In this document: in pieces, positions 37,795 to 45,376 of the stretch
Layout: the number at the start of each line of letters is the position of its first letter
How positions within the stretch are numbered: the first letter of the stretch is position 1
Source of the DNA: Mesorhizobium huakuii
GTDB lineage: Bacteria; Pseudomonadota; Alphaproteobacteria; Rhizobiales; Rhizobiaceae
Direction of reading: 5' to 3'
Assembly (NCBI RefSeq): GCF_030160235.1
Contig: NZ_BSNY01000054.1
Coordinates: 62,001 to 126,000 of the forward strand
Length of the DNA: 64,000 bases
Notes under the pieces: generated by a model
Seen by the model: the letters and a program-made list of their open reading frames with translations, nothing else
What the model was told of the DNA's origin: nothing
Databases searched by the model: none
Program-made: the position numbers and the translations under genes

Positions 37795-38574
37795 TCACGA
37801 AGGTTTCACCTGGCGAGCCGCGCCTGTCGCCTCGGCCCGGCGGCCGAGCCGCGTCGCGCCGTGTGGCGACAGCACCGGCACGAAAACGCGGCGCGAGGCG
37901 CGCTGGGCGACCGGCACGCCTTGATAGAGCCGCTTCTGCGCCTCGACGACGATGACGCCGGAAAAGATCGGCCACAGCCGCCGGCCGGCGCGCTCCAGCA
38001 CATTGTGGAAGCGCATCATGAAGCGCCGCCGCGATGGCGGGAAGAACAGCGCATCCGACCAGGCGGCGGGTGTGAAGTTCGCCTCCCGCAGCAATTCGGT
38101 GAGCTGTCCACGGGAAAAGGGCCGGCCATTGCCGAACGGCGTATGCTCGAAGCGCGCCCAGACACCGCGCCGGTTGGGCACGACGATGACGACGCGCCCC
38201 GCGGGCGACAGCACCCGCCAGATCTCGTTCAGCGTCTCGCGCGGGTTTTCGACATGTTCGAGCGAATGGACGAGCAGCATGCGGTCGATGCAGGAATCGA
38301 CCAGCGGCAGTTCCTCGTCGAAAACCAGCGCCGTCGCCGTCGGCCCGGTTGCCGGCCAGACCACGGCACCCTGCGTCGCCGGCATGAAGGCAAACACTCG
38401 CTCGGCGTCGGCGCCGAAACGCTCCAGCCACGGCAAGGTATAGCCAAGCCCGACCAGCCGTTCGTTGGGGACGGCAGCCCATATCGACGACAACGCCATG
38501 GTGATCGAACGCTCGGCGAACCGGCCAAGCGTTGTCGAATAGAAGGAGCGAAGGTCGACGATGTCGGAATGCAT
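37795..38574 (-). CDS. Class I SAM-dependent methyltransferase
   Basis: This 259-residue protein has the later half of a Methyltransf_11 domain: LLVHSLEHVENPRETLNEIW and LSPAGRVVIVVPNRRGVWARFE. The glycine-rich SAM motif I at the N-terminus is degenerate (LVGLGYTLPWLERFG). The substrate is unknown. It is divergent from gloB, an arrangement seen in other Rhizobiales. The ATG at 38574 starts MHSDIVDLRSFY; the frame runs to 38634. Confidence 0.82.
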   Translation of the reverse strand: MHSDIVDLRSFYSTTLGRFAERSITMALSSIWAAVPNERLVGLGYTLPWLERFGADAERVFAFMPATQGAVVWPATGPTATALVFDEELPLVDSCIDRMLLVHSLEHVENPRETLNEIWRVLSPAGRVVIVVPNRRGVWARFEHTPFGNGRPFSRGQLTELLREANFTPAAWSDALFFPPSRRRFMMRFHNVLERAGRRLWPIFSGVIVVEAQKRLYQGVPVAQRASRRVFVPVLSPHGATRLGRRAEATGAARQVKPS

Positions 38575-38640
38575 GTCAGGGATGTAGCCGTGATATCGGC
38601 CGGTTTCAACAAAGGGCCCCGAGGCGGCTGACACATTGCG

Positions 38641-38706
38641 ATGACATTCGTCTTCCCCGGGAATGACATTCGGTCATCCCGTGGATGACATCCGTCTTCC
38701 GGCGCC
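38641..38706. repeat. Three tandem 22-bp repeats upstream of gloB
   Basis: Units at 38641, 38663 and 38685 each start ATGACAT and continue with a C/T-rich half (CGTCTTCC in two of them). They lie between the divergent methyltransferase and gloB genes, 32 bases before the gloB start, as iteron-like binding sites would. Confidence 0.7.
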
Positions 38707-38737
38707 CTATGTCTGCGGCGACAAAAGGAGAGACGCG

Positions 38738-39505
38738 ATGGCGGTCGAAGTCGAACAATTCATGTGCCGCACGGACAATTTCGGCGTGCTGGTGCATGAC
38801 CCGAAAAGCGGGCAGACGGCGATCATCGACGCGCCCGAGGAAGCGCCGATCCTGGCCGCGATCAAGCGCACAGGCTGGACGCCGACGATGATCCTGACCA
38901 CACATCATCATATGGACCACGTCGAGGCCAATCTGGCGCTGAAGGAGCGCTTCAAGCTGCGCATCGTCGGCCCGGAGGCGGAAAAGGCCAAGATCCCCGG
39001 CATCGACGAAACCGTCGAAGAGGGTTCCGTCCTTCATCTCGGCGACGAGCGCATCGAAGTGATCGCCACCCCCGGCCATACCGCCGGCCATGTCTCCTAT
39101 CATCTGCCGGCATCGCAGGTGGCCTTCACCGCCGACACGCTGTTCGCGCTGGGCTGCGGGCGGCTGTTCGAATGCAAGCCGCCGGTGATGTATGAATCAC
39201 TGCGGAAACTCGCTGCCCTTCCCGCCGCGACGACAATCTATTGCGGCCATGAATACACGCTCGCCAACGCCCGTTTCGCGCTGACCGTCGACCCGACCAA
39301 TTCGGCGTTGAAGGAGCGCGCCGCAAGGATCGAGGCGCTGCGGCTGGACAACAAGCCGACACTGCCGACGACGATCGGCGAGGAACTGTCGACAAATCCC
39401 TTCCTGCGCTGGCACGATCCGGCGATCCGCAAGCATCTTGGGCTGGAGAAGGCCTCCGACGCCGAGGTGTTCGCCGAAATCCGCAAGCGCAAGGACAATT
39501 TTTGA
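38738..39505 (+). CDS. gloB: Hydroxyacylglutathione hydrolase (glyoxalase II)
   Basis: GloB hydrolyses S-lactoylglutathione to lactate in methylglyoxal detoxification. The 255-residue protein has the binuclear metal motif THHHMDHVEAN, GHTAGHVSYH, the bridging Asp in FTADTLFALGCGRLFE and the second His in YCGHEYTLANARFA. The C-terminal HAGH domain is present. AAAGGAGAG precedes the ATG. The cupin gene follows after 22 bases. Confidence 0.94.
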   Translation: MAVEVEQFMCRTDNFGVLVHDPKSGQTAIIDAPEEAPILAAIKRTGWTPTMILTTHHHMDHVEANLALKERFKLRIVGPEAEKAKIPGIDETVEEGSVLHLGDERIEVIATPGHTAGHVSYHLPASQVAFTADTLFALGCGRLFECKPPVMYESLRKLAALPAATTIYCGHEYTLANARFALTVDPTNSALKERAARIEALRLDNKPTLPTTIGEELSTNPFLRWHDPAIRKHLGLEKASDAEVFAEIRKRKDNF

Positions 39506-39527
39506 ACCCCGAGGGATTTCGCAGACC

Positions 39528-39968
39528 ATGACCAGTTCCGCTGAGATCATCGCGACACTCGGACTGAAGCCGCATCCGGAAGGCGGCTGGTACGCGGAAA
39601 CCTTTCGTGACGAAGCCGGCGGAGCGCGTGGCCATTCGACCGCCATCTATTTCCTGCTGGAACAGCACCAGCTTTCGGCCTGGCACCGGGTCAAGGACGC
39701 AGCCGAGGTCTGGCATTTCCATGCCGGCGCGCCGCTGGCCCTGTCGATGTGGGAAGAAGGCGGCGCCGTCATCGAGCAGGTGCTCGGCATCGGGCTCGCG
39801 GCGGGCGAACGGCCGCAGATCGTCGTGCCGGCGAGCTGGTGGCAATCGGCGCGCAGCCTGGGCGAGTGGACGCTGGTCGGCTGCACGGTCGCGCCGGGCT
39901 TTGATTTTGCCGCCTTCGAACTGGCCGAGCCGGGCTGGAATCCTAACCCAGCAGGAACCCCAGCGTGA
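39528..39968 (+). CDS. Cupin domain protein (DUF985)
   Basis: This 146-residue protein is a DUF985 cupin: LGLKPHPEGGWYAETF, TAIYFLLEQHQLSAWHRV, VWHFHAGAPLAL and WTLVGCTVAPGFDF form the beta barrel. It has several His residues in the barrel, but the reaction is unknown. It is probably cotranscribed with gloB. Its last 26 bases overlap the convergent YhhN gene. Confidence 0.86.
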   Translation: MTSSAEIIATLGLKPHPEGGWYAETFRDEAGGARGHSTAIYFLLEQHQLSAWHRVKDAAEVWHFHAGAPLALSMWEEGGAVIEQVLGIGLAAGERPQIVVPASWWQSARSLGEWTLVGCTVAPGFDFAAFELAEPGWNPNPAGTPA

Positions 39969-40617
39969 TCGCGAGCTGGGCGGCATAGTACAGCACCCAG
40001 ACGGCGAAACGCATCCAGGCGCGATGCGGCGAGATGGCCGCCACGAGAAATTTTTCGGTGGCCAGCAGCCCGTCAGATGCCATGAACAGCACCGCGCCGC
40101 CGATGACCCAGGCGCTGTTGGTGGTCAGCGCCGCCATGCCCATCGCCAGGATCGCCACGACATAACAGGCGATCGGCACGCGCAGGCCGGGGCCGACACG
40201 ACGCCAGAGCGCGGCCAGCATGACTATGACGAAGACCGCCAGTGCCAGCGCGATCGCCCCGCGCCAGGATTCGGCGCCAAGCAATCCCAACCCGCCACCG
40301 CTGCGCAGGAACAGCGCGATGTAGACGATGTGGGCAATGAGAAAACTCGCCAACCCGCCGAGAAACGCCTTTTCACCGTCACGCGACAGGAAGGCATCGC
40401 CCACCGCGCTGAGCGCAAGGGCCGCGACCAGCAGCAGCGGACCGCCTTGCAGCGCCGACAGCACGGCAAGCATCGCGACCGCCAGCGTCTTTGCCGCGGA
40501 GCGGGCAAGGCCCGGCGGCATGCCCAGCGTGAAGGCGTAGATCACCGCTGCCACCAGCGAGAAGATCAGCGTTGCATTGGCATTGGCGTCGATGCCGCCG
40601 GCAAACGGCATCGTCAT
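39943..40617 (-). CDS. YhhN family membrane protein (lysoplasmalogenase-like)
   Basis: This inner-membrane protein of 224 residues has about eight hydrophobic segments and the YhhN hallmarks: ALALSAVGDAFLSRD near residue 67 and GAVLFMASDGLLATEKF near the end, which carry the paired Asp residues of TMEM86/YhhN lysoplasmalogenases. These enzymes hydrolyse the vinyl ether of lysoplasmalogen; in a bacterium without plasmalogens the substrate is unclear. Its ATG overlaps the stop of the EamA gene (ATGA). Confidence 0.85.
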   Translation of the reverse strand: MTMPFAGGIDANANATLIFSLVAAVIYAFTLGMPPGLARSAAKTLAVAMLAVLSALQGGPLLLVAALALSAVGDAFLSRDGEKAFLGGLASFLIAHIVYIALFLRSGGGLGLLGAESWRGAIALALAVFVIVMLAALWRRVGPGLRVPIACYVVAILAMGMAALTTNSAWVIGGAVLFMASDGLLATEKFLVAAISPHRAWMRFAVWVLYYAAQLAITLGFLLG

Positions 40618-41528
40618 GCCCCGGCTCCGCTTTCAGATACCTTGGCTCCGCTCTCGGCCGCAGCCGGCTTGCGCAGGAACAGCGACTTCGCCGCCAGGGC
40701 CGCGCCACCGGTGATGAGCACGCAGGCGGCGAGGATGCGCAGCGACGGCTCGGCGACGCCGGCCGCGATCAGCACCAGCGTCGAGAGCAGCGGCGCCGCG
40801 TAGCTTGCCGCGCCCAGCACCTGGATGTTGCCGCGCTTGACGCCGATGTCCCAGGCGTAGAAGGCCGCCCCTACCGGCATCAGGCCAAGCCCGACTACGG
40901 CCAGCCACTGGCCGGCGCCATTTGGCAACACGGTCTGCTCCAGCGCCAGATGGCAGACGAGCGACAGAACGGCGGTCGCCGCGCAGAACCAGGTTACGAT
41001 GCTGGTCGGCACCGAGGGAAAGCGCCGCGACAAAAGCGAATAGGACGACCAGAGCAGGGCGCAGACCGCAGCCATGGCATAGCCGAAGGCGTAGCGCGCA
41101 TCGAAGGCAAGGCCGCCGCCCTTGGTGACGATCAGCACGGTGCCGGCAAGGCCGAGCAACGCGCCGACGACATGGTTCCACGCCAGTTTTTCGCCCGGCA
41201 TCAGCGCGGAGCCGAGCACGATCAGCAGCGGCCACAGATAGGCGATCAGGCTCGCCTCGACCGCCGGCGCATTGCGCAGCGCGGTGAAATAGAAGAAGTG
41301 GTAGCCGAACAGGCCGGCAATGCCGATCAGCCAGACCTGCGGCGGTATCTTCCGGCTCTTGTCGGCGGCCGGCATGAACAGCCGCGCAACAAGCCCGACT
41401 CCGGTGCCGATCGAGAAGGTGATCGCCGACAAAAGGAACGGCGGCACCTTGCCCGACGCGTCGGTGAGCAGCGCCAGAAGCGCCCACATGGCGACCGCTG
41501 AAAAACCGATCAGTGTGGCGCGCCCCAT
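40614..41528 (-). CDS. EamA-family transporter (YddG-like)
   Basis: This 304-residue inner-membrane exporter has about ten membrane segments in two EamA repeats, such as APAVEASLIAYLWPLLIVLG and GNIQVLGAASYAAPLLSTLV. These resemble aromatic amino acid exporters of the YddG type, but the substrate is inferred. It is cotranscribed with the YhhN gene through a 4-base overlap. Confidence 0.87.
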   Translation of the reverse strand: MGRATLIGFSAVAMWALLALLTDASGKVPPFLLSAITFSIGTGVGLVARLFMPAADKSRKIPPQVWLIGIAGLFGYHFFYFTALRNAPAVEASLIAYLWPLLIVLGSALMPGEKLAWNHVVGALLGLAGTVLIVTKGGGLAFDARYAFGYAMAAVCALLWSSYSLLSRRFPSVPTSIVTWFCAATAVLSLVCHLALEQTVLPNGAGQWLAVVGLGLMPVGAAFYAWDIGVKRGNIQVLGAASYAAPLLSTLVLIAAGVAEPSLRILAACVLITGGAALAAKSLFLRKPAAAESGAKVSESGAGA

Positions 41529-41569
41529 TCCGTTCTCCAGTGGCGCGCTATTCTGTCTCCAGGGCGCGC

Positions 41570-42358
41570 CTATTGTACCGCTTCGAAACGCCTGGCGCTG
41601 ATGGTCAAGGTGCCGATCTGCGTTCCAACCGTGGCGTGGATTGGGGCATATACTCCGGTTTGGCCGAGCGGCGCAAACGTCACCATCATCCGGCTTTTGT
41701 TCCTGAGATAGTTCAGCGCCTTGCGGCCCTTGCGATAGCCCGCCACCGGCTCGAAACCCATCCGGCAGGTGATTGTATCGCCCTTATAGCCAGGCACCGA
41801 GATCATGCCTTTCGAATCGTAGGTCAGAGTCAGGTCGGCGCGCATCTCGCCGTCATAGAACTTGACCTTGCGGCCACAGACCTGGTCGAGGCTGTCGGCA
41901 TGGATGACGGTCGCGGCCATCGGATCGAGCACCGATGCCAGGTCGCCGGCACCGATCGGCACCCAGTCGTTGGGGTCGCGCTTGCCAGGCGCCGGGATGA
42001 CCTGCGTGGAGGCGACGGCGCCATTGGCAAAGCGAATGTCGATCGCCGACACCTTCTTGCCGGAGGTGTAGTCGGCGCGGAACGCCTGCGGTACCATCTT
42101 CTGACCCGAAATCGTGCCCTTGGACGAGACCGTGCCGCGCGTGTCGTCGAACAGTTTGGCCAGTCCGGCGGCGCTGACAGTACCGTCGATGGCGTAGGCG
42201 CCGTTCTCGTAATGGCTGGAGAAGGTCGATCTCGCGATCGTGAGACCAAGGAATGACACCGTGTACTCACCCTTGAAGGACTGCGGCGAGGCAGCCGACG
42301 CGGCGGAGGGCAAGGCGATGGCAAGCGCGGCAACAAGCGCATGAGACAAACGAGGCAT
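41570..42358 (-). CDS. DUF3108 domain-containing secreted protein
   Basis: This 262-residue protein has a signal peptide (LVAALAIALPSAASA|AS) and a beta-rich DUF3108 domain (FKGEYTVSFLGLTIARSTF, DGEMRADLTLTYDSKG). The family is periplasmic with no known function. The ATG at 42358 starts the signal peptide; the frame is open to 42412. It is divergent from rpmB, an arrangement conserved in Rhizobiales. Confidence 0.85.
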   Translation of the reverse strand: MPRLSHALVAALAIALPSAASAASPQSFKGEYTVSFLGLTIARSTFSSHYENGAYAIDGTVSAAGLAKLFDDTRGTVSSKGTISGQKMVPQAFRADYTSGKKVSAIDIRFANGAVASTQVIPAPGKRDPNDWVPIGAGDLASVLDPMAATVIHADSLDQVCGRKVKFYDGEMRADLTLTYDSKGMISVPGYKGDTITCRMGFEPVAGYRKGRKALNYLRNKSRMMVTFAPLGQTGVYAPIHATVGTQIGTLTISARRFEAVQ

Positions 42359-42489
42359 GGCGGGATCGGATCCTTGATTTTCGGCCGGAGGCGGGCGACT
42401 CCGGTCTGGCATGTCCCTATGAGACCGCTTATAGGATGAAATCCGGCCTTAATATGAAATGCCGGGCGCCTCCGTGGCGAAGCCGGAGC

Positions 42490-42518
42490 TTGACGCCCCG
42501 GTGAAATGCAACTATGGA
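42490..42518 (+). promoter_or_regulatory. Predicted rpmB promoter
   Basis: TTGACG and TATGGA are 17 bases apart, in the alphaproteobacterial CTTGAC / CTATGG form. The implied rpmB leader is about 90 bases. Confidence 0.5.
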
Positions 42519-42617
42519 ACGCCAACTTTTTCCATAAGGCCGCCTGACCAGAACCGCGCGCCACCCGGCGTGGGCACAAAGGTTTGGCAGGTCCCGAGAG
42601 AATTGAAGGTTAGAATT

Positions 42618-42914
42618 ATGTCCCGCACCTGCGAACTCACTGCCAAGGCAGTCCAGACCGGCAACAATGTGAGCCACGCCAACAACAAGACCAAGCGTCG
42701 CTTCCTGCCGAACCTCGTCAATGTGACGCTGATCTCGGAAGCGCTGAACCAGAATGTGCGCCTGCGCATTTCGGCCAACGCCCTGCGTTCGGTCGAACAT
42801 CGCGGCGGCCTCGACGCCTTCCTGGCCAAGGCCGACGTCAAGGAACTGTCGCAGCGCGCGCGCCTCTTGAAGAAGCAGATCGCCAAGAAGCTGGCCGAAC
42901 AGGTCGCTGCCTAA
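42618..42914 (+). CDS. rpmB: 50S ribosomal protein L28
   Basis: L28 is a small protein of the large ribosomal subunit. The 98-residue protein begins [20 protein letters not shown], the alphaproteobacterial form, and has [12 protein letters not shown] and [17 protein letters not shown]. It has only one cysteine, so it is the zinc-free type. The frame is open 53 codons upstream without similarity. Large stem-loops follow the stop. Confidence 0.96.
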   Translation: MSRTCELTAKAVQTGNNVSHANNKTKRRFLPNLVNVTLISEALNQNVRLRISANALRSVEHRGGLDAFLAKADVKELSQRARLLKKQIAKKLAEQVAA

Positions 42915-42940
42915 CATCGGATAAGGCGGGGGACCGCCCG

Positions 42941-43002
42941 GGCCAACCTCTTGTTGGCCTGGAGCATCGGATGGATCCGCAAGGTTCGACAATCCGATGC
43001 TC
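42941..43002 (+). terminator. Two stem-loops after rpmB
   Basis: GGCCAAC-5-GTTGGCC (42941-42959) is a perfect 7-bp hairpin. GAGCATCGGAT and ATCCGATGCTC (42962-42972 and 42992-43002) form a perfect 11-bp stem with a 19-base loop. No T run follows either. They may end rpmB mRNA or structure the leader of the next gene. Confidence 0.5.
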
Positions 43003-43042
43003 GACTACGAAGCGAGCACCGCCCTATGGGCATGATGCTCCG

Positions 43043-43071
43043 CTGGTTCCATTACCCAGGATAAAAAAATG
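43043..43071 (+). ncRNA. Candidate preQ1-I riboswitch overlapping the start codon
   Basis: P1 is CUGG (43043-43046) with CCAG (43056-43059). Loop 1 begins with the conserved UUC. CAU (43050-43052) can pair with AUG (43069-43071) as pseudoknot P2. C55 (43055) sits where the preQ1-binding C is found, just before the P1 3' strand. The A-rich loop 3 (GAUAAAAAA) is 9 bases, the same as in known class I aptamers. The AUG in P2 is the start of the queuosine-precursor transporter, and AGGA of the ribosome site is partly in P1. Confidence 0.75.
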
Positions 43072-43749
43072 ACGTCCTTCTCGCGATATCTGCCCTTCGT
43101 GGCCGCCATGGCGCTTGTCGTCGTGGCATCGAACATCCTCGTGCAGTTCCCGATGCAAGGCCAGATCGGCGGCCTGTCTCTGGCCGACCTGCTGACCTGG
43201 GGGGCTTTCACTTATCCGTTCTCCTTCCTGGTCACCGACCTCGCCAACCGCCGCTATGGCCCTGCCGTGGCGCGCCGGATCGTTTTTGTCGGCTTCATGA
43301 CGGCTGTGGTCTGCTCGATTCTCGTCCCGCCCTTCCTGTTCCGCCATGGCCTGATCGAATTCGAAACCGCGGCCGACCGGCTGGTGCGCATCGCGGCCGC
43401 TTCAGGCGCGGCATTCCTATCCGCGCAACTGCTCGACGTCACCGTGTTCAACCGGTTGCGCCGGCAGAGCTGGTGGCGGGCGCCGATCGTCGGCACGCTG
43501 GTCGGATCGGTCTTCGACACCATGGTGTTCTTCACCGTCGCCTTCTCCGCTGCTTTCGCCTTCACCGGCCCCAATGACAGTTTCGCGCTCGAAACGGCGC
43601 CGCTGATGGGCGTCTTCCATGTCGAGGCCATGCGATGGGTTTCCTGGGCACTGGGCGATCTCTCGGTGAAGCTGATCATCGCGGTGGTCGCGCTCATCCC
43701 CTACCGGCTGCTCGCCGCCCGCTGGAGCCAGCCGGCCGTGGCCGTCTAG
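43069..43749 (+). CDS. yhhQ: Queuosine precursor transporter (VUT/YhhQ family)
   Basis: This inner-membrane protein of 226 residues has about six hydrophobic segments and the COG1738 hallmarks WGAFTYPFSFLVTDLANRRYG and VGTLVGSVFDTMVFFTVAF. In E. coli, YhhQ imports preQ0 and preQ1, precursors of the tRNA base queuosine. The ATG is 7 bases after AGGA and forms part of a preQ1-I-like pseudoknot, which supports both function and start. Confidence 0.9.
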   Translation: MTSFSRYLPFVAAMALVVVASNILVQFPMQGQIGGLSLADLLTWGAFTYPFSFLVTDLANRRYGPAVARRIVFVGFMTAVVCSILVPPFLFRHGLIEFETAADRLVRIAAASGAAFLSAQLLDVTVFNRLRRQSWWRAPIVGTLVGSVFDTMVFFTVAFSAAFAFTGPNDSFALETAPLMGVFHVEAMRWVSWALGDLSVKLIIAVVALIPYRLLAARWSQPAVAV

Positions 43750-43750
43750 C

Positions 43751-43795
43751 CCATGATCCCGAAAAGTGGCTTCCGGTTTTCGGAAAAGATCATGG
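43751..43795. repeat. Compound palindromic intergenic element
   Basis: CCATGATC and GATCATGG are the outer arms and CCGAAAA and TTTTCGG the inner arms, with four unpaired A on one side. This sequence type is one of the common Mesorhizobium intergenic palindromes. It lies between the transporter stop and the next start. Confidence 0.75.
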
Positions 43796-43808
43796 TCAGA
43801 CAAAGCCC

Positions 43809-44489
43809 ATGATCCCCTGGGTCCAGCTCGATTCGGCAAAGACCGGGGATGGGGCCCAGGAACTTCGCCTCAAGCGGCGCGGCAACGAGTTCTCGATCAT
43901 GCTCGGCACCAACGAGCTGATGAACAGCCGCCTCAGCGGCTCCGAGCAGGCGCTGGCGAAACTGTCCTGCCAGAGGATTGCGGACCATCGCCAGCCGAGG
44001 ATCCTGATCGGCGGCCTCGGCATGGGTTTTACGTTGCGCGCCGCCCTGGCCGAACTCGGCAAGGATGCCGGCATCGTCGTCGCGGAACTGGTGCCGGCGG
44101 TCGTCGCCTGGGCACGCGGCCCCATGGCGGAGGTGTTTGGCGGCTGTCTCGACGACCCCCGCGTCGCCATCCAGGAGACCGATGTCGGGCAATTGATCCA
44201 GTCCGGGCCTGCGGCCTGGGACGCCATTCTGCTCGATGTCGACAACGGCCCGGAAGGCATCGTCCACAAGGGCAATGACGCCCTCTACAGCCTCGCAGGC
44301 CTCGGCGTCGCACGCACCGCCCTCAAGCCGGGTGGCGTGCTGGCGGTGTGGTCGCAAGGGCCGGATAGCGGTTTCACGCGGCGGCTGAAGCAGGCAGGCT
44401 TCGCCGTCGAGGAGGTCAACACGCGCGCCAACGGCAAGCGAGGCGCGCGCCATGTCATCTGGATCGCCACCAACGGCGCGCGGTCCTGA
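43809..44489 (+). CDS. Spermidine synthase-like methyltransferase-fold protein
   Basis: This 226-residue protein has the Rossmann core of polyamine synthases: RILIGGLGMGFTLRAALAEL, IVVAELVPAVVAWARGP and DAILLDVDNGPEG. It has only a short N-terminal beta region, and the catalytic Asp region of true SpeE is changed (LDVDNGPEG). It may be a relative without aminopropyl transferase activity. The ATG at 43809 is 14 bases after the palindromic element; the frame is open to 43635. Confidence 0.8.
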   Translation: MIPWVQLDSAKTGDGAQELRLKRRGNEFSIMLGTNELMNSRLSGSEQALAKLSCQRIADHRQPRILIGGLGMGFTLRAALAELGKDAGIVVAELVPAVVAWARGPMAEVFGGCLDDPRVAIQETDVGQLIQSGPAAWDAILLDVDNGPEGIVHKGNDALYSLAGLGVARTALKPGGVLAVWSQGPDSGFTRRLKQAGFAVEEVNTRANGKRGARHVIWIATNGARS

Positions 44490-44493
44490 CCGG

Positions 44494-44511
44494 AGCCGCC
44501 GGCTGGCGGTT
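44494..44511. terminator. Stem-loop between convergent genes
   Basis: AGCCGCC-4-GGCGGTT forms a 7-bp stem with one wobble between two convergent stops. There is no clear T run, so this is a weak terminator candidate. Confidence 0.35.
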
Positions 44512-44516
44512 CGGGC

Positions 44517-45002
44517 TTACTTCGACCTCTCAAGCTCTGCGGCCAGGGCCTCCAGCAGCCCGCGGGTCCCCTCCTCCCGTCCCTTGGCGGAATCGACACC
44601 ATCGAAGAAGGCGCCCTGCTCGGTATAGGTCAGCCTTGTGCCGTCGCCCGATTGTGTCAATTCAATCGTGGTCAGCGATGCCGACATCGGCTGCGGCCCG
44701 ATTGCCATCCGGTAGGAAAATACGATGCGCTGATCCGGAACGATGTCCTGGAACTGGGCGTCGAGCCTGACCTCCGGACCGCCGCCATAGCTGAAGCGTG
44801 ACACCTCGCCGCCGCCGACACGGAAATCGAAGCTGAATTCGGCGATGGTGAAACCGTCGCCGTCGACCCGCCAGCGCCGCACCGTGGCCTTGTCGGCGAA
44901 GGCGTGGAAGACCCTGGCTGGCGATTGCGGATAGGTCCGCTCGATGGTGAATGTGGAGTGGATGACGGAGTGCTCGTCTTTCACGGGGGCGATCTGGTTC
45001 AT
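44517..45002 (-). CDS. SRPBCC (AHSA1-like) family protein
   Basis: This 161-residue protein has the helix-grip fold of AHSA1/SRPBCC: FTIERTYPQSPARVFHAFADKATVRRW, the FSFDFRVGGGEVSRF segment and LTYTEQGAFFDG. Such proteins often pair with an ArsR regulator, as here; they are thought to bind hydrophobic ligands. The start codon overlaps the stop of the arsR gene (ATGA), so translation is coupled. Confidence 0.9.
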   Translation of the reverse strand: MNQIAPVKDEHSVIHSTFTIERTYPQSPARVFHAFADKATVRRWRVDGDGFTIAEFSFDFRVGGGEVSRFSYGGGPEVRLDAQFQDIVPDQRIVFSYRMAIGPQPMSASLTTIELTQSGDGTRLTYTEQGAFFDGVDSAKGREEGTRGLLEALAAELERSK

Positions 45003-45376
45003 GTCTGCTCGTCCTTTTGCTGATTCTTCTTGGGGGATTGGCCTTTTGGGGATGGGTCCGTCTCGGCCAGAATTTCACCTAGACGGTCGAGGTGGCGTTC
45101 CGCCGGTATGCGGCGCTCCGCAATCCAGTCGGCGAGCGGAGCGAGCCCGCCCGGTTCGATCCGGCAGGTGCGCACCCGCCCGATCTTTTCGCTGCGGATC
45201 AGGCCGCAGGCCTCCAGCGCCTGCAGATGCTGCAAGACGGCGGCGAAGGTCATGCCGAATGGCTCCGCCAGCTGGCTGACGGTGGCCGGTCCGCGGCTCA
45301 ACCGGTCCAGGATCTGGCGACGCGTGGGCTCGACAAGAGCGCGAAGAATGCTGTCGATCTCGGAATAGTTAAGCAT
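44999..45376 (-). CDS. ArsR-family regulator paired with SRPBCC protein
   Basis: This 125-residue winged-helix regulator begins MLNYSEIDSILRALVEPTRRQILDRL, an interrupted run of the family N-terminus, and has the recognition helix in FGMTFAAVLQHLQALEACGLI and the wing RVRTCRIEPGGL. There is no CxC metal site. A near-consensus promoter ends 7 bases before the ATG, so the mRNA should be leaderless, and a 14-base operator-like sequence occurs twice. It probably represses its own operon. Confidence 0.9.
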   Translation of the reverse strand: MLNYSEIDSILRALVEPTRRQILDRLSRGPATVSQLAEPFGMTFAAVLQHLQALEACGLIRSEKIGRVRTCRIEPGGLAPLADWIAERRIPAERHLDRLGEILAETDPSPKGQSPKKNQQKDEQT

